From Pseudomonas siliginis (GTDB taxonomy: Bacteria; Pseudomonadota; Gammaproteobacteria; Pseudomonadales; Pseudomonadaceae), in NCBI RefSeq assembly GCF_019145195.1, contig NZ_JAHSTW010000008.1, forward strand, positions 124,001 through 188,000: 64,000 nucleotides of DNA. The letters are read 5' to 3'. The position numbers and the translations under genes were made by a program. The notes below the pieces were generated by a model. That model did not search any database, was not told the DNA's origin, and was given only the letters and a program-made list of their open reading frames with translations. This document shows positions 9,582 to 16,783 of this stretch, piece by piece. How positions within the stretch are numbered: the stretch's first letter is position 1; each line of letters begins with the position of its first letter.

Positions 9582-9671
9582 CTAGTTCCGGTCCGCGCGC
9601 AACAGCGCAACCAACAGATAAATGAACAGCCCCACTGCCAACAGCAGTGACACCCCGTCCAGAACGCTCAT
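9582..9671 (-). CDS. kdpF: KdpF, 29-residue membrane peptide of the Kdp complex
   Basis: This very small gene encodes MSVLDGVSLLLAVGLFIYLL followed by VALLRADRN, a single transmembrane helix with a positive tail, as in known KdpF proteins. It starts at the ATG at 9671-9669 with GGAGATC upstream and ends 8 bases before kdpA. KdpF stabilises the KdpABC complex in the membrane. Position as the first gene of the operon, size and composition all match the family. Confidence 0.92.
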   Translation of the reverse strand: MSVLDGVSLLLAVGLFIYLLVALLRADRN

Positions 9672-9762
9672 GGAAGATCTCCGTGTAACGGCGTATTGCC
9701 GTGTGTGCAGCGATTGTCGGGAAGGAGGCTGTAAAGGAACGAGAGCGAGGGCCGGCGTGGGT

Positions 9763-9779
9763 CATAAAGAAAGCGTAAA
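9763..9779 (-). promoter_or_regulatory. Candidate KdpE operator upstream of kdpF
   Basis: Read on the minus strand the site is TTTACGCTTTCTTTATG: two TTTA half-sites with five T-rich bases between them. This matches the arrangement I recall for the E. coli KdpE box (TTTATA, five bases, TTTACA). It lies about 92-108 bases upstream of the kdpF start, a sensible place for an activator. No clear -35/-10 pair could be fixed next to it. Confidence 0.5.
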
Positions 9780-9832
9780 GAGTGGGTTTATGCCGGCGTT
9801 ACAGCAGGTTTTTGCAGCGTCAGGTCGGACCT

Positions 9833-9926
9833 CATCGCGGGCAAGCCCGACTCCCACAGGTTATGCGCTGGAATCAAATTCAGCGGACGACGCAGAACCC
9901 TGTGGGAGCGGGCTTGCCCGCGAAGG
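9833..9926. repeat. REP doublet, GGGCAAGCCC class
   Basis: Two inverted copies lie at 9833-9860 and 9900-9926. The left copy has one extra base (CCCGACTCCCAC against CCCGCTCCCAC in the right), so the pair has diverged slightly. Same class as the doublet at 1478-1569. Confidence 0.85.
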
Positions 9927-10094
9927 CGGCATAACAGACTCCGCTGCTCCCAACTGGCGCACAAAAATCGCTCATCCAGCTGCGAACATCCCCGATACGA
10001 CAGCTTTGAACTCATTACGACTTGTTTCACGGTGATGGCACGCCCACTGCACACGCCCTCCCCCGAGCTTTCCAATCCTTCAGGGAGCAAGCGC

Positions 10095-11459
10095 ATGAAC
10101 ACACAACTCAAACCCACGCTGGGCACGTTGCACCTGTGGGGCATTGCCGTAGGGCTGGTGATTTCCGGGGAATATTTCGGCTGGAGTTACGGCTGGGGCG
10201 TGGCCGGTACGCTGGGTTTTCTGGTGACCTCATTCATGGTCGCGACCATGTACACCTGCTTCATCTTCAGCTTTACCGAACTGACCACCGCGATTCCCCA
10301 TGCCGGTGGGCCATTTGCCTACAGCCGCCGCGCGTTTGGCGAAAAAGGCGGATTGATCGCCGGACTGGCCACACTGATCGAATTCGTCTTCGCCCCGCCA
10401 GCGATTGCTTTGGCGATTGGCGCGTATCTCAATGTGCAATTCCCGGCACTGGACCCGAAACACGCGGCGGTCGGGGCGTACATCGTGTTCATGGGCCTGA
10501 ACATTCTCGGAGTGAAACTGGCCGCGACCTTCGAGCTGATCGTCTGCGTGCTGGCGGTGGCTGAGTTGCTGGTGTTCATGGGCGTGGTCGCGCCGGCGTT
10601 CAGCTTCAGCAACTTCGCACTGAATGGTTGGGCCGGTTCCGACGTCTTCGGCGCGCCGGCGATTGCCGGGATGTTCGCAGCGATTCCATTTGCGATCTGG
10701 TTCTTTCTCGCCATCGAAGGCGCCGCCATGGCCGCGGAAGAAGCCAAGGACCCGAAACGCACGATCCCAAAAGCCTACATCAGCGGCATCCTGACCCTGG
10801 TGCTGCTGGCAATGGGCGTGATGTTCTTCGCGGGCGGCGTCGGCGACTGGCGCACCTTGTCCAACATCAACGACCCACTGCCGCAGGCGATGAAAACCGT
10901 GGTCGGTGACAACTCCGGCTGGCTGCACATGCTGGTGTGGATCGGCTTGTTCGGCCTGGTCGCCAGTTTCCACGGCATCATCCTTGGTTATTCGCGGCAA
11001 TTCTTCGCCCTCGCCCGCGCCGGTTACCTGCCCGCTTCGCTGGCAAAACTGTCACGCTTCCAGACCCCGCACCGCGCAATCATCGCTGGCGGGCTTATCG
11101 GCATCGCGGCGATCTACAGCGACGGCCTGATCAACCTCGGCGGTATGACACTCACCGCAGCGATGATCACCATGGCCGTGTTCGGCGCGATCGTGATGTA
11201 CATCATGAGCATGCTCAGCCTGTTCAAACTGCGTAAATCGGAACCGAATCTGGAGCGCACTTTCCGCGCGCCGTGCTATCCGCTGGTTCCACTGATCGCG
11301 CTGGTGCTGGCGGTGGTTTGCCTGGTGGCGATGGCGTGGTTCAACACGCTGATCGGGCTGATTTTCCTTGGATTCATGGCGGTGGGGTTCTGCTACTTCA
11401 TGCTCACCGGACAACTGCGCGCCGATGCGCCGGCGGATGCGATGTTGACCGGTCTGTAA
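10095..11459 (+). CDS. eat: Ethanolamine permease-type APC transporter
   Basis: A 454-residue amino acid/polyamine/organocation transporter with about 12 membrane segments. The first helix holds GLVISGEYFGWSYGWG, the APC substrate-binding break, and the signature FFLAIEGAAMAAEEAKDPKR follows in the middle of the protein. This pattern is characteristic of the ethanolamine permease group. The ATG at 10095 is chosen because AGGGAG lies before it; the frame extends further upstream without a ribosome site. eutBC genes do not follow here, so the substrate assignment rests on family resemblance only. It is divergent from the kdp operon. Confidence 0.85.
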   Translation: MNTQLKPTLGTLHLWGIAVGLVISGEYFGWSYGWGVAGTLGFLVTSFMVATMYTCFIFSFTELTTAIPHAGGPFAYSRRAFGEKGGLIAGLATLIEFVFAPPAIALAIGAYLNVQFPALDPKHAAVGAYIVFMGLNILGVKLAATFELIVCVLAVAELLVFMGVVAPAFSFSNFALNGWAGSDVFGAPAIAGMFAAIPFAIWFFLAIEGAAMAAEEAKDPKRTIPKAYISGILTLVLLAMGVMFFAGGVGDWRTLSNINDPLPQAMKTVVGDNSGWLHMLVWIGLFGLVASFHGIILGYSRQFFALARAGYLPASLAKLSRFQTPHRAIIAGGLIGIAAIYSDGLINLGGMTLTAAMITMAVFGAIVMYIMSMLSLFKLRKSEPNLERTFRAPCYPLVPLIALVLAVVCLVAMAWFNTLIGLIFLGFMAVGFCYFMLTGQLRADAPADAMLTGL

Positions 11460-11588
11460 CACGATTCGGGTGTGCCGGGCATAAGCGGCCTAGAATGGAA
11501 CCACCGCGAAGTCGTTTCGCTCAAAGGTGGTATGCAGCATTGCACGGCGAAGTCCTCGCCCGTCGAGCTGCCATTAAGGAGAGCCGTT

Positions 11589-11756
11589 ATGCCCTGGTAT
11601 GCCTGGTTGATTCTGGTCGTTGCGATCGGCTCGATTGTCGGCGGATTGATGATGTTGCGCGACACCGCCAACAAGGTCGAACTGACCGATGAAGAACGCA
11701 AGCGCGTCGCACAGCGCAATGCCGAAGCGGATGCCAAGGATGCACAAGACCGCTGA
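11589..11756 (+). CDS. DUF2897-type small membrane protein
   Basis: A 55-residue peptide beginning MPWYAWLILVVAIGSIVGGL: one N-terminal membrane helix followed by a charged helical tail ending DAKDAQDR. AAGGAGAG lies just before the ATG at 11589. The longer reading from 11472 lacks a ribosome site and has no hydrophobic logic. Size and pattern match the DUF2897 family of gammaproteobacteria, whose function is unknown. A strong terminator follows directly. Confidence 0.8.
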   Translation: MPWYAWLILVVAIGSIVGGLMMLRDTANKVELTDEERKRVAQRNAEADAKDAQDR

Positions 11757-11760
11757 TACC

Positions 11761-11791
11761 AACCCCGCCGCAATGGCGGGGTTTGTTTTTT
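11761..11791 (+). terminator. Rho-independent terminator after the DUF2897 gene
   Basis: The stem AACCCCGCC / GGCGGGGTT with a five-base loop is followed by TTGTTTTTT. It begins four bases after the stop codon. Confidence 0.92.
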
Positions 11792-11893
11792 CAACACAAT
11801 CGGACGTACCCGCAGGCTGTTTAGATTTTAGAAGTACAGTCACCATTTAATCTTCCGTGGTTAAGATGGCAGCATCGTCGCGGAGAGCTCCAC

Positions 11894-12451
11894 ATGCGTT
11901 ACTCGCCAGATCACAAAGCCCAGACCCATCAACGCATCATCAAGGAGGCTTCCGCCCGATTTCGCAAGGACGGTATCGGCGGCACCGGCCTGCAGCCTTT
12001 GATGAAAGCCCTGGGCTTGACCCATGGCGGTTTCTACTCGCACTTCAAATCCAAGGAAGAGCTGGTCGAAAAAGCCCTGCAAGAGGCCGGCGAGCAAGTC
12101 GCGGGCCTGTGCGAAGAAATCTTCGCGCAGGAAAACCCTCTGCAAGTGTTCATCGACACCTACCTGTCGGAGTGGCATCAGACCTCGCCCCACGAAGGCT
12201 GCCCGCTGCTGACCATTTCCTCGGAGCTGGGCCTGCGCGGCCAGCCAAGCCCCACCAGTGACGAAGTCCTCAATGCTCGCCTCGAACAAATTCAAGGCAC
12301 GCTCGAAGGCGAGAACAGCGCCGATCGCAGCATTGTCATCATGGCGACCCTGGCTGGCGCATTGCTGCTGTCACGCAGCGTCGCGGATGTCGACTTTGCT
12401 CAGCGCATCCTCGACGTCACCCGCGAACATCTCAAGCAATCGAGCGATTAA
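11894..12451 (+). CDS. TetR-family transcriptional regulator
   Basis: A 185-residue repressor-type protein. The N-terminal helix-turn-helix (about residues 12-60) includes GTGLQPLMKALGLTHGGFYS and the HFKSKEELV continuation typical of TetR proteins. The C-terminal ligand domain begins after about residue 75, with Cys105 and HEGCPLLTISSELG. The last four bases overlap the end of the convergent fabF-type gene. The target and ligand are unknown; either neighbour could be controlled. Confidence 0.88.
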   Translation: MRYSPDHKAQTHQRIIKEASARFRKDGIGGTGLQPLMKALGLTHGGFYSHFKSKEELVEKALQEAGEQVAGLCEEIFAQENPLQVFIDTYLSEWHQTSPHEGCPLLTISSELGLRGQPSPTSDEVLNARLEQIQGTLEGENSADRSIVIMATLAGALLLSRSVADVDFAQRILDVTREHLKQSSD

Positions 12452-13722
12452 CCCTCCCAGCGCTTGAACAACACGCTCGCATTGACCCCGCCAAAACCGA
12501 AGCCGTTGGACAAGGCATATTTGATCGCCATCGACCGCGCCTGACCATGGACGATGTCCACCCCTTCGCTCGCCGGATCCGGGTTGTCAAAGTTGAGCGT
12601 TGGTGGCACCACCTGATCACGAATCGCCAGCAGCGTGAAAATCGCCTCCAGCCCGCCGGCCGCGCCGAGCAAATGACCGGTAGCGGATTTGGTCGAAGTC
12701 ACGGCGATCTGGTTCTGCGTGCCAAACACCGCCTTGATCGCCGCCAACTCGCCGAGATCGCCGACCGGCGTCGACGTCGCATGTGCGTTGAGGTGTTGCA
12801 CCTGATCCGGCGTCACACCGCCCTGAGCCAGTGCCAATTGCATCGCCCGGCGAGCGCCGCTGCCGTCTTCCGGCCCGGCGGTAAGATGATATGCATCAGC
12901 GGTGGTGCCGTAACCGACCAGTTCGGCCAGCGGCTTCGCACCGCGTGCAAGCGCATGTTCCAGCGACTCGATGACCAATAGACCGGCGCCCTCGCCCATC
13001 ACGAAACCATCGCGCCCACTGTCGAAGGGACGCGAAGCTTTTTCCGGGGTGTCGTTGTAGCCGCTGGACAGCGCCCGCGCCGCCGCGAAACCGGCGAGAC
13101 TGACGCGATCGATCGAAGCTTCAGCACCGCCACATACTGCGATGTCCGCCTCCCCCGCCCTGATCAACCGCGCTGCATCGCCGATCGCCTGAACCCCGGC
13201 AGCACATGCGGTAACCGGAGCACCCAACGGCCCTTTGAGGCCATGCTGGATCGACACATGACCCGCCGCGAGATTGACCAGAAACGATGGAATGGTGAAC
13301 GGCGACAAACGCCGGGGGCCACGGCTGTCGGTGGTACGCACCGCATCGGCAATGGCACCGAAACCACCGACACCCGAGCCGATGATTGTTGCAGTGCGCT
13401 CCTGGCTTTCAGCGTCCGCCGGATGCCAGCCGGCCTGCTCCAGCGCCTGCCGCGCCGCTTCCATGGCAAACATGATGAAGCGATCCATTTTCTTCTGTTC
13501 TTTGGGCGGCGTCGCACGATCCGGATCAAACCCGGCCTCCGCGTCCTCCTCCACCGTCGGCACACTCCCGCCGACCCGGGTTGGCAGATCAGCCACAACC
13601 GCATCGGGCAAGTTGCGCAACCCGGAACGACCGGCCAGCAAACGCTGCCAGACAATTTCAACATCACTGCCCAAGGGTGAAACCAGGCCCATGCCCGTGA
13701 CGACGACTCGACGTTGGTTCAT
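12448..13722 (-). CDS. fabF: Beta-ketoacyl-ACP synthase II (FabF-type), stand-alone copy
   Basis: A 424-residue condensing enzyme with the Cys-His-His triad: Cys173 in APVTACAAG, His314 in NAHATSTPVGD and His350 in KSATGHLLGAAGG. It elongates acyl-ACP with malonyl-ACP. The start is the ATG at 13722 (MNQRRVVVTGMG) with AAGGGG upstream; a TTG seven codons earlier is less likely. No acpP, fabD or fabG lies nearby, so this is an extra FabF homologue outside the fab cluster. Its 3' end overlaps the TetR gene by four bases. Confidence 0.9.
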   Translation of the reverse strand: MNQRRVVVTGMGLVSPLGSDVEIVWQRLLAGRSGLRNLPDAVVADLPTRVGGSVPTVEEDAEAGFDPDRATPPKEQKKMDRFIMFAMEAARQALEQAGWHPADAESQERTATIIGSGVGGFGAIADAVRTTDSRGPRRLSPFTIPSFLVNLAAGHVSIQHGLKGPLGAPVTACAAGVQAIGDAARLIRAGEADIAVCGGAEASIDRVSLAGFAAARALSSGYNDTPEKASRPFDSGRDGFVMGEGAGLLVIESLEHALARGAKPLAELVGYGTTADAYHLTAGPEDGSGARRAMQLALAQGGVTPDQVQHLNAHATSTPVGDLGELAAIKAVFGTQNQIAVTSTKSATGHLLGAAGGLEAIFTLLAIRDQVVPPTLNFDNPDPASEGVDIVHGQARSMAIKYALSNGFGFGGVNASVLFKRWEG

Positions 13723-13880
13723 ATCGTGGTTACCCCTTATCAATTCAAAATTCGACGTGTAGCGGTGTGCGGCGATTCGACTGCTGAATCAGTCCCGAGC
13801 GAAATTATTATAGGCATAATCAAGGCGCAATATGATACTCGTAATTTTCAGCGTTCAGGCATCCACCCGATCAGCATCCA

Positions 13881-13910
13881 ATAAAAAGGCCGGTCAATGA
13901 CCGGCCTCTC
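13881..13910 (-). terminator. Rho-independent terminator of the comEA-like gene
   Basis: The nine-base stem AGGCCGGTC / GACCGGCCT has a three-base loop, and on the minus strand runs into TTTTTAT. It lies about 18 bases after the comEA-like stop codon. Confidence 0.9.
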
Positions 13911-13927
13911 GGCGTTGAACTATCAGC

Positions 13928-14263
13928 TTAGTTCACTTCCAGCTTTTCACGATTGCGATCCAGAATCGCCTTGCCAATCCCCTTCACTTCCAGCAATTCA
14001 TCCACCGACGCGAACGGCCCGTTTGTATCCCGATACGCAACAATCGCCTGCGCCTTCGCCTCACCCACACCCGCCAACTCCTTCTGCAACGTCGCCGCAT
14101 CCGCGCCGTTGAGATCGACCTTCGCGCTTGCCGAGGGCGCTGCCGCATCCATCAGCAAAGGCGCCTTTATTGTCTCGGTGGGCGCTACAGGCGCAGCAAT
14201 CGCAGCGATCGAGGCGCTGGTGAGGAAAGCAAAAATCAGCGAGTAGAAATAACCGGTACGCAT
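13928..14263 (-). CDS. ComEA-like helix-hairpin-helix protein
   Basis: A 111-residue protein with a signal peptide (about 1-24, ending SIAAIAAP), a linker, then paired helix-hairpin-helix motifs at about 48-108 (VDLNGADAATLQKELAGVGE and FASVDELLEVKGIGKAILDR). The family binds double-stranded DNA in the periplasm; the best known member, ComEA, helps DNA uptake during transformation. In Pseudomonas the gene stands beside wbpM, outside the competence genes. It is followed by a strong terminator. Confidence 0.88.
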   Translation of the reverse strand: MRTGYFYSLIFAFLTSASIAAIAAPVAPTETIKAPLLMDAAAPSASAKVDLNGADAATLQKELAGVGEAKAQAIVAYRDTNGPFASVDELLEVKGIGKAILDRNREKLEVN

Positions 14264-14290
14264 AAGTGACGCTCCATCATCGTTTTAGAA

Positions 14291-14311
14291 AGCAGCTTTT
14301 CCCAAGCTGCT
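14291..14311 (-). terminator. Possible terminator between wbpM and the comEA-like gene
   Basis: AGCAGCTT and AAGCTGCT form an eight-base stem with a five-base loop. On the minus strand it is followed by TTCT rather than a clean T run, so termination after wbpM is plausible but weakly supported. Confidence 0.4.
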
Positions 14312-14373
14312 CTCCAAACGTAGGTCATGATAGAGCGAAGTCAAAAATGCGAGCGTTACAGGATGTGAAATAA

Positions 14374-16368
14374 TCAGGGTTCGAGGCGGCGTTGCTGGTA
14401 GATCCAGTCGACGATTTCGCCATCAGGGGTGTACCCGCTCACCGTTTCGCGCAGAACCTGGCGGACGCGGGAGTAGTCATCCACGTCGACAGCCGCGAGC
14501 AGCTCACCCAAACGTGACTTCAGAACATCCCATGGCAGATGATCCTCATTGGCGGTCATGATCATCGGATGCGGCGTGGCTGCAACATTGTCGCCGATCA
14601 GCAGTTCCTCGTAGAGTTTCTCTCCGGGACGCAACCCTGTGAACTCGATGGAAATATCGCCCTGAGGGTTGCGCTCGGAACGAATACTCAAACCGGACAG
14701 ATGAATCATTTTCTCGGCCAGTTCCACGATTCTCACCGGTTCGCCCATGTCCAGCACGAACACATCACCGCCCTGCCCCATGGATCCTGCCTGAATCACC
14801 AGTTGCGCAGCTTCCGGAATCGTCATGAAGTAGCGAGTGATTTTCGGGTGGGTAACCGTCAGCGGACCGCCGGACTTAATTTGACTGTGAAACAGCGGGA
14901 TCACCGAGCCGGACGAGCCCAGTACGTTGCCGAAACGGACCATGGTGAAGCGGGTTTTGTTGACCCGGGAAACATTGGCCTTGTCGCCAAACAGGACAGG
15001 GGCGATTTCGTGACTCAAGGCTTGAAGGATCAATTCGGCCAAACGCTTGGTGCTGCCCATCACGTTGGTGGGCCGGACAGCCTTGTCGGTCGAAATCAGC
15101 ACAAAGTTCGAAACACCGGCCTGCAATGCGGCTTGAGCCGTATTAAGTGTTCCCATCACATTGTTCAGCACGCCTTCGGCAATGTTGTGCTCCACCATCG
15201 GCACATGCTTGTAAGCGGCAGCGTGGTAGACCGTGTCCACGCTCCAGGTCTTCATGACATCCAGTATTTTTTCCGGGTGGCGAATCGAACCGAGAATGGG
15301 CAGCAATTTTGTCGATACCGACTCACGATCCGCACGCTGCTCCAACTCGGAAAGAATGCTGTAAAGGTTAAATTCGCTGTGCTCGAACAGCAAAAGCGAT
15401 TTTGGCCCCAGTGAAAAGATCTGCCGGCACAACTCGGAACCTATTGATCCCCCCGCCCCAGTCACCATCACCGTTTTGCCCTTAATGCAGCGCTCAAGCA
15501 AATCATGCTGCGCCGGGACCGCGTCCCGCCCGAGCAAGTCCGCAATATCGACTTCCTGAATGTCATCGACCTTCACGCGACCGCTGGCCAGGTCGGTAAA
15601 ATTAGGAACACTGCGCACGTGCAAAGGAAAACCCTCCAGCATATTGAGGATCTCCCTGCGTCGAGCACGGGTCGAAGACGGCAGTGCCAGCAAAATTTCT
15701 TGCGCACCGGTGACGTCGATCATTTGTTGAATATGTTTGGGTTTATAGACTTGGAGACCGGAGATTGAGCGGTCCGAGATTCCTGAGTCATCATCGATAA
15801 AGGCTACGGGACGCATCGCCCTTCCCATGCGCAACGCAGCGACAAGCTGATTGCCAGCTACGCCCGCCCCGTAGATCGCCACTTTGGTCAGACCATCGTC
15901 GCGATTGGCAAAAGGAACGTGCTGAGCGGCGGTGAACCAGTCCCCCATGAAGTACTGGCGCATGCAGAGACGAAGCCCGCCGATGATCACAAGGCTGAGC
16001 CACCAATAATTGAAGATGATCGAGCGCGGCACGATGGCTTCGTGATTACTGTACCAATAGACCACCAAAGCCAGGATCAGCGAGGACAGACTGACTGCTT
16101 TAATGATCACCACCAGCGCGTCATTACCGAAATAACGCATCACTGCCCGGTACATGCCGAACCTTATGAATAGAGGAATGGCGACGAGCGGAGCACAGAC
16201 AAACAACCACAAGTGCACTTTCAACGGATTGACCATCTCGTCGATACCCAGACGGACGATAAACGCCAACCACAAGGCTACCCAGACGAGCAAAACATCT
16301 GTAAGCACCTGAATCAATCGCTTCTGGCGGCGCGGTAAACCCAGCAAGAACTCGCGCATTCTGTCCAT
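14374..16368 (-). CDS. wbpM: WbpM-type nucleotide-sugar 4,6-dehydratase
   Basis: A 664-residue membrane-bound short-chain dehydrogenase. Four membrane segments occupy about 17-140, a Rossmann-like region follows (GAGVAGNQLVAAL at about 168-180), and the catalytic domain starts at about 297 with TGAGGSIGSE (303-312). The active-site segment STDKAVRPTNVMGSTKR has Met437-x3-Lys441 where most dehydrogenases have Tyr-x3-Lys, as is known for WbpM. It makes UDP-4-keto-6-deoxy-GlcNAc for UDP-FucNAc/QuiNAc. The start at 16368 matches family length and follows AGGGGA, though close to it; the frame opens at 16419 without a ribosome site. It ends the O-antigen locus. Confidence 0.95.
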   Translation of the reverse strand: MDRMREFLLGLPRRQKRLIQVLTDVLLVWVALWLAFIVRLGIDEMVNPLKVHLWLFVCAPLVAIPLFIRFGMYRAVMRYFGNDALVVIIKAVSLSSLILALVVYWYSNHEAIVPRSIIFNYWWLSLVIIGGLRLCMRQYFMGDWFTAAQHVPFANRDDGLTKVAIYGAGVAGNQLVAALRMGRAMRPVAFIDDDSGISDRSISGLQVYKPKHIQQMIDVTGAQEILLALPSSTRARRREILNMLEGFPLHVRSVPNFTDLASGRVKVDDIQEVDIADLLGRDAVPAQHDLLERCIKGKTVMVTGAGGSIGSELCRQIFSLGPKSLLLFEHSEFNLYSILSELEQRADRESVSTKLLPILGSIRHPEKILDVMKTWSVDTVYHAAAYKHVPMVEHNIAEGVLNNVMGTLNTAQAALQAGVSNFVLISTDKAVRPTNVMGSTKRLAELILQALSHEIAPVLFGDKANVSRVNKTRFTMVRFGNVLGSSGSVIPLFHSQIKSGGPLTVTHPKITRYFMTIPEAAQLVIQAGSMGQGGDVFVLDMGEPVRIVELAEKMIHLSGLSIRSERNPQGDISIEFTGLRPGEKLYEELLIGDNVAATPHPMIMTANEDHLPWDVLKSRLGELLAAVDVDDYSRVRQVLRETVSGYTPDGEIVDWIYQQRRLEP

Positions 16369-16783
16369 ATTCCCCTGTACCAATCTGGCCTGCTCCCTTT
16401 GGTTAATCGGCGGGTACATTGTACGGAGGTAGTGAACTTCGTTACAGAAAAAAGAATGTGATGAGGACGTGCCCCCCTAACGAGCCGCCATCACTGAATC
16501 TTACGGTGATCTCACCGCCCCCATTCGTTTATCACCCGTCACCTGCACCATGCGATGTCTGTGCTGCGACATCATGGTCGAGTGAGTATACTGCGCAGCA
16601 AATTTCCTGCACCTCGCCACCGCGAATTCGGGATCAAAAAAGAAAACCCGACCTGGGATGATTTTTCCAATGCCCCAGGCACGAAAAGGCTTTGTTGTTG
16701 ACGCGACTGCTCGCTGGTGTACGGCCAGTAACAGCGAAAGTGAAGACATTACAATCAGAATGACGAAAAGGAAGTGAAAACAA
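16369..16783. other. Divergent intergenic region, wbpM / glycosylation cassette
   Basis: This 415-base stretch is richer in A+T than its surroundings and holds no convincing gene. On the plus strand a TATACT element near 16586 could be a -10 box for the cassette, but its -35 partner is poor. The cassette's first gene has a clear AAGGAAG ribosome site just before its GTG. The promoter of wbpM must also lie here, because upstream of it the genes run the other way. Confidence 0.5.

Larger units (their letters stand above)
9672..10094. other. Divergent control region between kdpF and the permease gene
   Basis: This 423-base stretch separates kdpF (minus strand) from the ethanolamine-type permease (plus strand). 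It holds a candidate KdpE box (9763-9779) on the kdp side, a REP doublet (9833-9926) in the middle, and an AT-richer stretch up to the permease ribosome site AGGGAG. No gene is seen in it. Confidence 0.6.
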
